A stretch of 64,000 bases of DNA from Martelella mediterranea. Its GTDB lineage: Bacteria; Pseudomonadota; Alphaproteobacteria; Rhizobiales; Rhizobiaceae. The notes beneath the pieces are model-generated. The model was not told where the DNA came from, did not search any database, and saw only the letters and a program-made list of their open reading frames with translations. Position numbers and translations under genes: made by a program. The number at the start of each line of letters is the position of its first letter. Positions within the stretch are counted from its first letter, which is position 1. The DNA is taken from contig PVUG01000009.1 in the NCBI GenBank assembly GCA_003001975.1, forward strand, positions 156,847-220,846. Reading direction: 5' to 3'. Positions 25,981-35,086 of the stretch are shown here, in pieces.

Positions 25981-26253
25981 TAATACCAAGAGTTAATGAT
26001 TAGGATTCATATGATGCGCGCTGGAATGGTCGTCCGAGTAGGAAAATACCGCAGAGCGATGCTCAAGCATCGCGCGAGGATTTTGACGCCCTCGGTGGCC
26101 ATTCCAGCCGCACCCTTTCAGGGCCGGGCGATTTTGAAAGCCCGCGTCGTTGAAAATCCTCGCCGTAGCTATGGCTACGACTGCGGTTTTCGCCTAGCCG
26201 GCTTTCAAAAGCGCTCCGGTCATATGGGTTCTAATCATTGACTCTTGGTATAA
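25981..26253. mobile_element. MITE-like element with 34-bp terminal inverted repeats
   Basis: The left end (25981-26014) and the reverse complement of the right end (26220-26253) match at 29 of 34 positions, sharing ATACCAAGAGT, AATGATTAG and CATATGA. The interior is nested palindromes, for example CTGGAATGG near 26021 opposite CCATTCCAG near 26099, and TTTTGAAAGCC near 26132 opposite GGCTTTCAAAA near 26201. No ORF. It lies between the TPP-riboswitch operon and the sugar porter gene. It fits a non-autonomous transposon or a structured rhizobial intergenic repeat. Confidence 0.75.
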
Positions 26254-26326
26254 GGGTTCGGTGAAGGAAGAAAGCTGAACGGCGTGCCGGAACCCCGGCA
26301 ACGCCTTTGGAATGCGGAGGAAACCA

Positions 26327-27658
26327 ATGCTTATCGCCATCGTCATCGTGGCGGCACTGTTCGGCATGCTCTTCGGTTTTGACCAGGGCGTGATCTCCGG
26401 CGCATTGCCGTTCATCAAACAGGATTTCACCATCACGCCCTTCATGGAAGGGGTGATCACATCCGCCGTTCCGCTCGGCGCGGTCGGCGGCACGATCGTC
26501 GCCATGGTCACCACAGATCGCTACGGGCGAAAGCCGATGCTGATCCTCGGCGCCGTGATCTTTCTGGTCGGCTCGCTGATTTCGGCGCTTGCCTTTAACC
26601 AGTATATCCTGACGCTGGCGCGCCTTCTGATCGGCGTCGGCATCGGCGCCTCGGCCATGACGGCCCCGATGTTTCTGGCGGAAGTGGCGCCGGCGCGCAT
26701 TCGCGGCACCATCGTCTCCGCCTTCCAGCTGATGATCACCATCGGCATCATGGTCTCCTACATGTCGGATGCAGCCTTCGGTGGTTCCGGCGACTGGCGC
26801 TGGATGATCGGCGTCGGCGTGTTCCCGTCGATCATTGCCCTCGTCGGCATTCTGCTTTCGCCGGAGACCCCGCGCTGGCTGACGCTGAATTCCAATGCCG
26901 ACAAGGCCCGCGACATCATCGCCAGGCTGCAGCCGGAATCCTCCGACGCCGAGATTGACGGGATCATCGCCGAAATCAAGGAAAGCGCGAAGGACGAGGA
27001 AGCAAAGCCATCCTGGAGCACATTTCTGAAAAAGGGCATTCTGCCGATTACCAGCTTCGCGATGATCGTGTTCGTGCTTCAGCAGCTCTCCGGCATCAAC
27101 GCGATCATTTATTACGCCCCGGAAATTTTCAAGAATGCCGGCTTTTCCGGCACCACGACCGATCTTCTGGCAACTGTCGGCATCGGCGTTGTCAATGTCG
27201 CGCTGACGGTCGTCGCCATGTATCTCGTTGAATCCATGGGACGGCGCAAATTGCTGATCATGGGCTTTATCGGAACATCGGCCGCCATGGCGCTGGTGAC
27301 GGTTGCAACCATGATCAACATCGCCGCGACGCCCTATCTGGCAATGATCGGGATCTTCGCCTTCATCGCGTTCTTTGCCGTCAGCCTCGGCCCGTTGCCC
27401 TGGCTTTACATGGCGGAGCTGTTTCCCTTGAGGCTGCGTCCACGCGGCATGGCGCTGGCCTCCGTCGCCAACTGGTTCTTCAACTTCGTCGTCGCCCTGC
27501 TGTTCCCCGAGCTTCTGGCAGGCATCGGCATTGTCGGGACCTTCGCGATCTTCACCGGTTTCTGCGTGATCGGCATTTTCTATGCCATTGCGGTTGCGCC
27601 GGAGACCAAGGGCGTCACGCTGGAGGAAATCGAGCAACGCACCGTTGCCGCAGGCTGA
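26327..27658 (+). CDS. MFS sugar porter
   Basis: 443 residues, 12 predicted membrane helices, of the sugar porter family (XylE/GalP-like). Signatures: FGFDQGVISGALPF after helix 1, DRYGRKP between helices 2 and 3, GVGIGASAMTAPMFLAEVAPARIRG, SPETPRWL before the central loop, QQLSGINAIIYYAPEIF in helix 7, and the C-terminal PETKGVTLEEIE. Expected to be a proton symporter for a hexose or pentose; the substrate is not known. GGAGGAA just before the second ATG (26327) shows this start over the ATG at 26312. The promoter may lie within or beside the MITE-like element. Confidence 0.9.
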   Translation: MLIAIVIVAALFGMLFGFDQGVISGALPFIKQDFTITPFMEGVITSAVPLGAVGGTIVAMVTTDRYGRKPMLILGAVIFLVGSLISALAFNQYILTLARLLIGVGIGASAMTAPMFLAEVAPARIRGTIVSAFQLMITIGIMVSYMSDAAFGGSGDWRWMIGVGVFPSIIALVGILLSPETPRWLTLNSNADKARDIIARLQPESSDAEIDGIIAEIKESAKDEEAKPSWSTFLKKGILPITSFAMIVFVLQQLSGINAIIYYAPEIFKNAGFSGTTTDLLATVGIGVVNVALTVVAMYLVESMGRRKLLIMGFIGTSAAMALVTVATMINIAATPYLAMIGIFAFIAFFAVSLGPLPWLYMAELFPLRLRPRGMALASVANWFFNFVVALLFPELLAGIGIVGTFAIFTGFCVIGIFYAIAVAPETKGVTLEEIEQRTVAAG

Positions 27659-27680
27659 TCCGCCCGCACCGCACGATGAT

Positions 27681-27708
27681 AAACGGCCCGCCGCAAGCGG
27701 GCCGTTTT
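27681..27708 (+). terminator. Strong terminator after the sugar porter gene
   Basis: Perfect 11-bp stem AAACGGCCCGC / GCGGGCCGTTT with loop CGCAA, running into TTTT. Separates the porter gene from the prp operon. Confidence 0.85.
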
Positions 27709-27745
27709 GCGTGAGACCGCCAAAATGCCTAAGACTAATGGCTGC

Positions 27746-27774
27746 ATTGCCGCCAATGGACAATTGCCGCCAAT
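27746..27774. promoter_or_regulatory. Paired ATTGCCGCCAAT repeats upstream of prpD
   Basis: The 12-mer ATTGCCGCCAAT occurs at 27746-27757 and again at 27763-27774, a 17-bp period. Each copy is a small dyad (ATTG...CAAT). The pair ends 40 bp before the prpD start, fitting binding sites for a regulator of propionate catabolism; no prpR-like gene is in the window. Confidence 0.4.
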
Positions 27775-27814
27775 TGGAACAAAACGGCGGTGGCATTAAG
27801 CGGGAGGAGATGTC

Positions 27815-29326
27815 ATGCACGAGCACACGGTGCGCACCCACAAATCATCGGAAAACCTGAAACGCGAAGACCAGCTGGCCTGGAAGATCGCAACCGTTGC
27901 GGCCGATCCCGTGGCGCTTGATGACGATGTGGTGGAGATGATCGGCAACCGGATCATCGACAATGCCGCCGTGGCCGCCGCCTCCATCGCCCGCCGCCCG
28001 GCCGTCAGCGCAAGGGCGCAGGCAACCGCCCATCCGTTTATCCCCGGCGCAACGATCTTCGGTCTTGCCGCCGACACCCGGTTTTCGCCGGAATGGGCGG
28101 CCTGGGCCAATGGCGTGGCCGTGCGCGAGCTTGATTATCACGACACGTTTCTGGCCGCCGACTATTCCCACCCCGGCGACAATATTCCCCCGGTTCTGGC
28201 GGTTGCCCAGCATTGCGGGCTTTCCGGCGAGGCCCTGGCGCGCGGCATTGCCACCGGCTATGAAATCCAGGTCGATCTGGTCAAGGGCATCTGCCTGCAC
28301 GAACACAAGATCGACCATATCGCCCATCTGGGGCCGTCGGCGGCGGCCGGCATCGGCACCGCGCTCGGGCTTGAGACCGAGACCATCTATCAGGCCGTGC
28401 AGCAGGCGCTGCATGTGACGACCACGACCCGGCAATCGCGCAAGGGCGAGATTTCGAGCTGGAAGGCCTATGCCCCGGCCTTTGCCGGCAAGATGGCGGT
28501 CGAGGCCGTCGACCGGGTGATGCGCGGCGAAGGCGCGCCGTCTCCGGCCTGGGAGGGCGAGGACGGCTTTATCGCCTACCTCCTCTCCGGCCCGGGCGCC
28601 GAATATATCGTGCCCCTGCCGGAAAAGGGCGAGGCCAAGCGCGCCATCATGGACACCTACACCAAGGAACATTCGGCCGAGTATCAAAGCCAGGCGCTGA
28701 TAGACCTTGCCCGCCGCATGGGCCCGAAGATCGGCGATCTCACAAAGGTGAAATCGATCCTGATCGAAACCAGCCACCACACCCATTATGTGATCGGCAC
28801 CGGCGCCAACGACCCGCAGAAGATGGACCCGGAAGCCAGCCGCGAAACGCTCGACCATTCGATCATGTATATCTTCGCCGTCGCGCTTGAGGACGGCGGC
28901 TGGCACCACGAGCGCTCCTATGCGCCCGAACGCGCCAAACGGCCCGAGACCGTGGCGCTGTGGCACAAGATCACCACGGCGGAAAACCCGGAATGGACAC
29001 GGCGCTATCACAGCCACGACCCGGCGGAAAAGGCCTTCGGCGGCCATGTGATCGTCACCATGGAGGACGGCCGGATCATCGAGGATCAGCTGGCCGTTGC
29101 CGATGCCCATCCGCTGGGAAGCCGCCCGTTTGCCCGGCCCGACTATGTGAAAAAGTTCCGGATGCTGGCCGACGGGGTGATTGCGGCGGACGAGCAGGAC
29201 CGCTTCCTGGCAACCGTCGAGCGGCTGATGTCGCTTGCGCCCGACGACCTTGCCGGACTGAATTTCACCGTGTCACCGGACAGGCTGGGCGCGCAGGCAA
29301 GGACGGGCATATTCGACTGGAGATGA
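27815..29326 (+). CDS. prpD: 2-Methylcitrate dehydratase PrpD (MmgE/PrpD family)
   Basis: 503 residues. Dehydrates 2-methylcitrate to 2-methyl-cis-aconitate in propionate catabolism. Family segments: [31 protein letters not shown] (here [34 protein letters not shown]), [38 protein letters not shown], and [27 protein letters not shown] precedes the ATG. First of prpD-prpC-prpB, all in one direction with short gaps. prpE and a prpR regulator are not present here. Confidence 0.93.
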   Translation: MHEHTVRTHKSSENLKREDQLAWKIATVAADPVALDDDVVEMIGNRIIDNAAVAAASIARRPAVSARAQATAHPFIPGATIFGLAADTRFSPEWAAWANGVAVRELDYHDTFLAADYSHPGDNIPPVLAVAQHCGLSGEALARGIATGYEIQVDLVKGICLHEHKIDHIAHLGPSAAAGIGTALGLETETIYQAVQQALHVTTTTRQSRKGEISSWKAYAPAFAGKMAVEAVDRVMRGEGAPSPAWEGEDGFIAYLLSGPGAEYIVPLPEKGEAKRAIMDTYTKEHSAEYQSQALIDLARRMGPKIGDLTKVKSILIETSHHTHYVIGTGANDPQKMDPEASRETLDHSIMYIFAVALEDGGWHHERSYAPERAKRPETVALWHKITTAENPEWTRRYHSHDPAEKAFGGHVIVTMEDGRIIEDQLAVADAHPLGSRPFARPDYVKKFRMLADGVIAADEQDRFLATVERLMSLAPDDLAGLNFTVSPDRLGAQARTGIFDWR

Positions 29327-29392
29327 GACAGATGCCGCCTATCCGGCCTTGAGGAGGGCGGGACGGGCGGCGCGTGATCGGGAGGAGAGATC

Positions 29393-30535
29393 ATGACGGA
29401 CGCAAGGAAACCGAAGAAATCCGTGGCGCTTTCGGGCGTTGTCGCCGGCAATACCGCGCTGTGTTCGGTCGGCCAGAGCGGCAACGACCTGCATTATCGC
29501 GGCTATGACATTCTCGACATTGCCGATACCTGCGACTTCGAGGAAATCGCCTATCTGCTGATCTATGGCACGCTGCCGACCGGGGCCGCCCTTGCCGCCT
29601 ACAAGGAAAAGCTTGCCGCCCTGCGTGGCCTGCCGGCTGCCGTGCGCGGGGCGCTGGAAGAACTGCCCGCCGCCACCCATCCGATGGATGTGATGCGCAC
29701 CGGCGCTTCGGTGCTGGGCTGCGTGTTGCCGGAGGCTGACGACCACAACAAGGCCGGCGCCCGCGACATTGCCGACCGGCTGATGGCCTCGCTCGGTTCG
29801 ATGCTGCTCTACTGGTATCACTTCTCCCATAACGGCAGGCGGATCGATGTGGAGACCGATGACAGCTCCATCGGCGGGCATTTCCTGCATCTGCTGCACG
29901 GCAAGTCGCCCGGCGAAAGCCATGTCAGGGCGATGCACACCTCGCTCATTCTTTATGCCGAGCATGAATTCAACGCCTCGACCTTCACCGCCCGCTCGAT
30001 TACCGGCACCGGCACCGATTTCTATTCCGCCGTCTGCGGGGCGATCGGCGCGCTGCGCGGGCCGAAACATGGCGGCGCCAACGAATTCGCCTTCGAGATC
30101 CAGAAACGCTACGACACGCCGGAAGAGGCCGATGCCGATATCCGCGAGCGGGTGGCACAGAAACAGGTGATCATCGGTTTCGGTCATCCGGTCTATACGG
30201 TCGCCGACCCGCGCCACAAGGTGATCAAACAGGTCGCGCACAAGCTCTCCGAAGAGGCTGGTTCGATGAAGATGTTCGACATCGCCGACCAGATCGAAAC
30301 CACCATGGCCGATGCGCGCAGCATGTTTCCCAATCTCGACTGGTTCTCGGCCGTCTCCTACCACATGATGGGCGTGCCTACGGCGATGTTTACGCCGCTG
30401 TTCGTGATTGCCCGCATGGCGGGCTGGGCGGCCCATATCATCGAGCAGCGCGAGGACGGCAAGATCATCCGCCCCGCAGCCAATTACATCGGCCCCGACA
30501 ATCGTCCCTTCGTGCCGATGGCAGACCGCAACTGA
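29393..30535 (+). CDS. prpC: 2-Methylcitrate synthase
   Basis: 380-residue citrate-synthase-fold enzyme condensing propionyl-CoA with oxaloacetate. Start [30 protein letters not shown] is typical of PrpC rather than hexameric GltA. Catalytic His in [17 protein letters not shown], second His in [12 protein letters not shown], and Asp/His region [21 protein letters not shown] 29393 follows GGGAGGAGAGATC. Second gene of the methylcitrate operon. Confidence 0.93.
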   Translation: MTDARKPKKSVALSGVVAGNTALCSVGQSGNDLHYRGYDILDIADTCDFEEIAYLLIYGTLPTGAALAAYKEKLAALRGLPAAVRGALEELPAATHPMDVMRTGASVLGCVLPEADDHNKAGARDIADRLMASLGSMLLYWYHFSHNGRRIDVETDDSSIGGHFLHLLHGKSPGESHVRAMHTSLILYAEHEFNASTFTARSITGTGTDFYSAVCGAIGALRGPKHGGANEFAFEIQKRYDTPEEADADIRERVAQKQVIIGFGHPVYTVADPRHKVIKQVAHKLSEEAGSMKMFDIADQIETTMADARSMFPNLDWFSAVSYHMMGVPTAMFTPLFVIARMAGWAAHIIEQREDGKIIRPAANYIGPDNRPFVPMADRN

Positions 30536-30548
30536 CAGGATATCTCCC

Positions 30549-31466
30549 ATGCCCTATCTGATTTCCGCAGACCTTCCGCAAGAACCCGCCGGGCTTCGCC
30601 TGCGCCGACAGGTGGAAGCGGGCGGCATCGTCACCATGCCCGGCGTTCACAACGGCATGGCCGCCTTGCAGGCAAAGAAGGCCGGCTTCGATGCGCTCTA
30701 TCTTTCCGGCGCGGCGATGACGGCCTCCATGGGCCTTCCCGATCTCGGCATGATCACGGTCGATGAGGTCGCCTTCTTCATCCGCCAGATTGCCCGCGCC
30801 AGCGGCCTGCCGCTCTTGGTCGACGGCGACACCGGCTACGGCGAGGCGCTGAACGTGATGCATATGGTGCGCACCTTCGAGGACGCAGGCGCGGCCGGCG
30901 TGCACATCGAGGACCAGTTGCTGCCGAAGAAATGCGGCCATCTCAACGACAAGAAGCTTGCCGACCCGCATGACATGGCCGCCAAGATCGCCGCCGCCGC
31001 GAAAGCCCGCCGCCACCTCTACATCGTCGCCCGCACCGATGCGGCCGCCAGCGAGGGGATTGACGGCGCCGTGGCGCGCGCAAAACTGTTCATGGAAGCC
31101 GGCGCCGATGCGATCTTCCCCGAGGCGCTGAATACGGTCGACATGTTCCGCGAATTTGCCGCCCGCATGGAGGGCGTGCCGCTTCTGGCCAACATGACCG
31201 AATTCGGCCGCACGCCCTATATGACCGCATCCGAGTTCGAGGCGATGGGCTACCGCATGGTGATCTTCCCGGTGTCATCGCTCAGGGTCGCCAACAAGGC
31301 GCAGGAGCGGCTTTATGCAACGCTGAAACAGACCGGCTCCACCAAGGCCATGCTGGACGACATGCAGACCCGCGCCGAGCTTTACGAGACCATCGACCTT
31401 GCGGCCTACGAATCCCTCGACGCCTCGATCGTCGCCACGGTTCTGCCGACGATGGACAAGGCATAG
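30549..31466 (+). CDS. prpB: Methylisocitrate lyase
   Basis: 305 residues of the isocitrate lyase/PEP mutase superfamily. Splits 2-methylisocitrate to succinate and pyruvate. Visible: VDGDTGYGEALNVMHMVRTFEDAGAAGVHIEDQ with Mg ligands, the active-site loop LLPKKCGHLNDKKL (Cys of KKCGH), and ARTDAAASEGIDGAVARAK. ATG 30549 lies 13 bp after prpC. Last gene of the operon; it ends 6 bp from the convergent pyruvate-kinase-like gene. Confidence 0.94.
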   Translation: MPYLISADLPQEPAGLRLRRQVEAGGIVTMPGVHNGMAALQAKKAGFDALYLSGAAMTASMGLPDLGMITVDEVAFFIRQIARASGLPLLVDGDTGYGEALNVMHMVRTFEDAGAAGVHIEDQLLPKKCGHLNDKKLADPHDMAAKIAAAAKARRHLYIVARTDAAASEGIDGAVARAKLFMEAGADAIFPEALNTVDMFREFAARMEGVPLLANMTEFGRTPYMTASEFEAMGYRMVIFPVSSLRVANKAQERLYATLKQTGSTKAMLDDMQTRAELYETIDLAAYESLDASIVATVLPTMDKA

Positions 31467-31472
31467 ACAGAG

Positions 31473-32957
31473 CTACCAGCTCTTCAGCGCCCTTAATTCG
31501 GGGGTCTTCTTGAACATGTGCTCGTCCATGCGGGCGAGCAGCGTGTCGAGGGTGGAAACGCCCTCGCCGACGGCATCGCCCTTGTTCAGCATCACGCATT
31601 CGGCGCGCACGCCCATTGCCGCATCGGTCATTTCGCCGCGCGAGGGCACGCCGGTCTTGACCAGATTTTCGAGAACCTGCGTCGCCCAGATCACCGGCAC
31701 GCCGGCCGCCTCGCAGATCCAGAGAATTTCCTCCTGCATTTCCGCCAGTCGCTCGAAGCCGATTTCGGCGGCCAGGTCGCCGCGGGCGATCATCACGGCA
31801 AATTCGCGACGGCCTGCGGCACGCGCAATCAGGGCCGGCAGGTTTTTCACCGCCTCCGGCCGCTCGATCTTGGCCACAACGCCAAGCCCCGGACTGGCAT
31901 TGCCCCCTGCCCCCAGTTCCCGATCCAGCAGATCGAGGTCTTCGGGACGCGAGACGAAGGAATAGCCGACCATATCGGCGCATTCGATCACGGTGGAAAT
32001 GTCGCCCTCATCCTTGGCCGTGAGCGGCGAAAGGCCGAGCGCGGTATCGGGCAGGTTCAGCCCCTTTTCCGGCTTCAACCGCGCGCCCTTGGCCTTTGCC
32101 CGCTCGACCCGGATGACAGCCATACCGTCGGCCACCTCTGTCACCACGGTCTGCAGCTTGCCGTCATCATACAAAACCCGGTCGCCAACCTTGAGCCGGG
32201 TCACCATTTCCGGCAGCGACACGCTGACGCAAAACCGAATGTCGTCGGTGAGAGACGGCTCGCCCGAAGCGATCAGGCGGATACGATCGCCGACATTGGC
32301 CTTCAGCTTTGCCTCGGCAAGCGCGACCTTTTCGGTGCGGATCTTCGGCCCGGCGATGTCCATCAGCACCGCGATCCGCCGTCCGGCGGCATCGCCTGCC
32401 GCGCGCACATGGTTTGCCATCGCCCGCCAGGCCTCCGGATCGTCATGGGCGCAGTTGATGCGGGCGATATCCATGCCGCGGCGGACAAGATCGGCGACGA
32501 ATGCGGGATCGTCGGCGGCTTGCGTGGCCAGCGTGACCATGATGCGGCTGCGGCGATGCACCGGCGGCGGACCGAACATCAGATCGGTTGCCTGTTCCAG
32601 CCGTTCTTCGCCGGCGAAAAAATCCTCCACCGACGGCAACGGCACGGCGCTTTGGCGGCCCGCACGCGCGGCCAAAGCCACGAGCACAGCATCGAGCGTG
32701 GGCAGAACGCGGCTTTCCAGCCGCCCGAGCGAGGACAGGCCATGGCGCATCAACGCGCGCTGGAGCGGGCGCACATCGTGGTGGCGCAGCGCGAGATAAT
32801 GCGCCAGGTTGACGACGCCCGGCTGTGATGCCGCCTCCGGCCCAAAACCCTGCAGGATGGCGCGCGCCTCGTTTGTGACCAGTTCACGAAGGCTTTCCAC
32901 CCGTTCCGTCAGCCCCCAGACATCATCGATTTCGGCAAAATGCTCGAAGGCAACCAT
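31473..32957 (-). CDS. Pyruvate-kinase-like protein with N-terminal extension and no C-terminal domain
   Basis: 494 residues. The first 135 or so are helical and unlike pyruvate kinase (LTERVESLRELVTNEARAIL..., ALMRHGLSSLGRLESRVLPTLDAVLVAL). A PK barrel plus B domain follows: RSRIMVTLATQ (137-147), DIARINCAHDD, MDIAGPKIRTEKV (199-211), VVAKIERPEAVKNL with Lys363, IARGDLAAEIG (390-400), WATQVLENLVKTGVPSRGEMTDAAMGVRAECVMLNKG. The usual allosteric C-terminal domain of about 110 residues is absent. Active-site residues look kept, so kinase activity is possible, but SGETA is replaced by NKGDA. Convergent with prpB. Confidence 0.8.
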   Translation of the reverse strand: MVAFEHFAEIDDVWGLTERVESLRELVTNEARAILQGFGPEAASQPGVVNLAHYLALRHHDVRPLQRALMRHGLSSLGRLESRVLPTLDAVLVALAARAGRQSAVPLPSVEDFFAGEERLEQATDLMFGPPPVHRRSRIMVTLATQAADDPAFVADLVRRGMDIARINCAHDDPEAWRAMANHVRAAGDAAGRRIAVLMDIAGPKIRTEKVALAEAKLKANVGDRIRLIASGEPSLTDDIRFCVSVSLPEMVTRLKVGDRVLYDDGKLQTVVTEVADGMAVIRVERAKAKGARLKPEKGLNLPDTALGLSPLTAKDEGDISTVIECADMVGYSFVSRPEDLDLLDRELGAGGNASPGLGVVAKIERPEAVKNLPALIARAAGRREFAVMIARGDLAAEIGFERLAEMQEEILWICEAAGVPVIWATQVLENLVKTGVPSRGEMTDAAMGVRAECVMLNKGDAVGEGVSTLDTLLARMDEHMFKKTPELRALKSW

Positions 32958-33123
32958 CGCGTCTTCCTCCCGTTGCGGCCTCAGATATCAGATAGACCGA
33001 TTTTCACGACCTTTCCATGACACCGTCCGCGAATGCCTCGCTTGCGCGCACCGGACCGGCGAGGCTATGGAAGGAACAACCGGTTTTCCGGACCCGATAA
33101 TGGCAAGGCAGGAGTTCTAACAG

Positions 33124-34173
33124 ATGCATGGCGAATACAAGGTGCCCGGCGGCAAGCTGGTGGTGGCCGATCTCGAAGTGCGTGACGACAAGCTGACCAA
33201 TGTGCAGATCGCCGGCGATTTCTTCCTCGAACCGCCCGAGGCGCTGGCCGATCTCTGCGCAGCACTGGAAGGCCTGCCTGCCGACAGTTCGGCGGAAACC
33301 ATGGTCGCAGCGCTGAAAGCGAAACTGCGGCCGGATGCGGCCCTCATCGGCTTCAGCGTCGAATCGATTGCGATCGCCGTGCGCCGGGCACTCGGCGCTG
33401 CCAAGACCTGGCGCGATTTCGAATGGGAAATCATCGATACCGGCGGAGAGACGCCGACCATGCATCTGGCCATCGACGATGTTCTGGCCCGCGCCGTCGC
33501 CGAAGGCCGGCGGGCGCCGACGCTGCGTTTCTGGGAATGGGAGCGGCCGGCGATCATCATCGGTTCGTTCCAGTCGCTGAAAAACGAGGTCGATCTGGAA
33601 GCCACCGAACGGCTCGGCGTCGAGATCGTGCGCCGGGTAACGGGCGGCGGCGCGATGTTCGTCGAGCCGGGCACCGCGATCACCTATTCGCTCTATGCGC
33701 CGGGCGAACTGGTCGACGGCATGAGCTTTGCCGACAGCTATGCCTTTCTCGATAGCTGGGTGCTGAAGGCGCTGAACGATCTGGGCGTTGATGCCTTCTA
33801 CAAGCCGCTCAACGATATATCGAGTTCGAAGGGCAAGATCGGCGGCGCGGCGCAGAAGCGCTATGGCGGCGGCACCGTGCTGCATCACGTGACCATGGCC
33901 TATGACATGGATGCCGCGAAGATGATGCAGGTGCTGAGGATCGGCCGCGAGAAACTGTCCGACAAGGGCACCAAGAGTGCGGCCAAACGCGTCGACCCCG
34001 TGCGCAGCCAGACCGGCCTTGACCGCCGCGCGGTGATCGACCGGATGAAGGCCACTTTCACGGAGCTGAACGGCGGCCGGGAAGGCACGGTAACGCCGGA
34101 GGAATACAAGGCCGCCGAGGCGCTTGCGGTGGAGAAATTCGCAACGCCCGAATGGCTGGCCTCGATCCCGTAA
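33124..34173 (+). CDS. Lipoate-protein ligase A with fused N-terminal LplB-like domain
   Basis: 349 residues. Residues 1-95 (MHGEYKVPGGKLVVADLEV..., IAGDFFLEPPEALADL, LPADSSAETMVAAL) resemble the accessory LplB/C-terminal lipoate ligase domain, here placed in front. Residues 100-335 are the LplA catalytic domain: PTLRFWEWERPAIIIGSFQS, VRRVTGGGAMFVEPGTAITYSL, and KGKIGGAAQKRYGGGTVLHH with the catalytic lysine. Attaches lipoate to 2-oxoacid dehydrogenase E2 subunits or GcvH in the cytoplasm. The BadF-type gene follows after 10 bp, so they may be co-transcribed. Confidence 0.85.
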   Translation: MHGEYKVPGGKLVVADLEVRDDKLTNVQIAGDFFLEPPEALADLCAALEGLPADSSAETMVAALKAKLRPDAALIGFSVESIAIAVRRALGAAKTWRDFEWEIIDTGGETPTMHLAIDDVLARAVAEGRRAPTLRFWEWERPAIIIGSFQSLKNEVDLEATERLGVEIVRRVTGGGAMFVEPGTAITYSLYAPGELVDGMSFADSYAFLDSWVLKALNDLGVDAFYKPLNDISSSKGKIGGAAQKRYGGGTVLHHVTMAYDMDAAKMMQVLRIGREKLSDKGTKSAAKRVDPVRSQTGLDRRAVIDRMKATFTELNGGREGTVTPEEYKAAEALAVEKFATPEWLASIP

Positions 34174-34183
34174 GGCGAGCACG

Positions 34184-35086
34184 ATGCGCGGCCACTTCCT
34201 CGGATGCGATATCGGCGGCACGGCTTCCCGCTTTGCCGTCGTCGATGAGACGGGGGCGCTGGTTCGGCTCGGAAGTGCACCCGGCGCAAGCGCGCTTCTC
34301 GGAACGCCCGAAGATCGAACGCGGCTTGAAGCGGCATTTACCCGCATTGGCGCAAGCCTGCCGGGGCCAATCCATGCCGCCGCAATTGGACTTTCCGGCT
34401 ACGATCCGGGCGCTTTTGACGCGATTTCCACAATCATCGGCCCGTCGACCGGTATCGCGACAGACCGCCAGACCCTGTTTGACGATATCGAACTGGCTTT
34501 CCGCGTGCTGTTTTCGCCCGGCGAAGGCCATCTGGTTTCAGCCGGCACCGGGGCAATCGCCACCCATATCGACGCGTCCGACACGCGGCTTCGCATTGGC
34601 GGGCGCGGGCTGATGATCGACGATGCGGGTTCGGGCGGCTGGATTGCGCTTTGCGCCCTGCGCGCGCTCTACCGCAAACTGGATGAAGACGGCGCCTATG
34701 GCGATATGGCCCCACTTGCCACAGCACTTTTCGAGGCGGTCGGCAGCGATGACTGGGCGGTGGTCAAGCGCCTCGTCTATGGCGGCGACCGGGGAAAAAT
34801 CGGTGCGCTTTCTCTGGCCGTCGCAAAAGCCGCAACCGCCGGAGACCGGTTTTCGCAAAGCCTGCTCAACGACGCCGGCTACGAACTGGCCCGGCTCGGC
34901 AATATTATGATTGCGCGGGCGGGCAATCTTCCGGTGGCATTTACCGGCGGCGTGCTGACACTTTCGCCCGCAATCGGAAGGACGATTGCCGAAAACCTGT
35001 CCGGCACGGCGCTTTTTCCCGCGCTTGATACGGCAGAGGGTGCGGCGCAACTGGCCCGCACCGGCTTTCAGTGCCAGTCGGTATAA
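34184..35086 (+). CDS. BadF/BadG-type ATPase, N-acetylglucosamine kinase-like
   Basis: 300-residue ASKHA-fold sugar kinase-like protein: phosphate-1 loop LGCDIGGTASRFAVVDETG at the N-terminus, IHAAAIGLSGYDPGAFDAI, adenosine-type loop LVSAGTGAIATHI, and GGRGLMIDDAGSGGWIAL. The best-known relatives phosphorylate N-acetylglucosamine, but the substrate here is not certain. ATG 34184 fits homologous N-termini. It follows the lipoate ligase closely and overlaps the convergent KamA-like gene by 19 bp. Confidence 0.8.
   Translation: MRGHFLGCDIGGTASRFAVVDETGALVRLGSAPGASALLGTPEDRTRLEAAFTRIGASLPGPIHAAAIGLSGYDPGAFDAISTIIGPSTGIATDRQTLFDDIELAFRVLFSPGEGHLVSAGTGAIATHIDASDTRLRIGGRGLMIDDAGSGGWIALCALRALYRKLDEDGAYGDMAPLATALFEAVGSDDWAVVKRLVYGGDRGKIGALSLAVAKAATAGDRFSQSLLNDAGYELARLGNIMIARAGNLPVAFTGGVLTLSPAIGRTIAENLSGTALFPALDTAEGAAQLARTGFQCQSV

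Noticed and set aside
31473..32957. Ordinary pyruvate kinase (pyk)
   Set aside because: Extra N-terminal region, missing C-terminal domain and altered SGETA segment argue against a standard enzyme.
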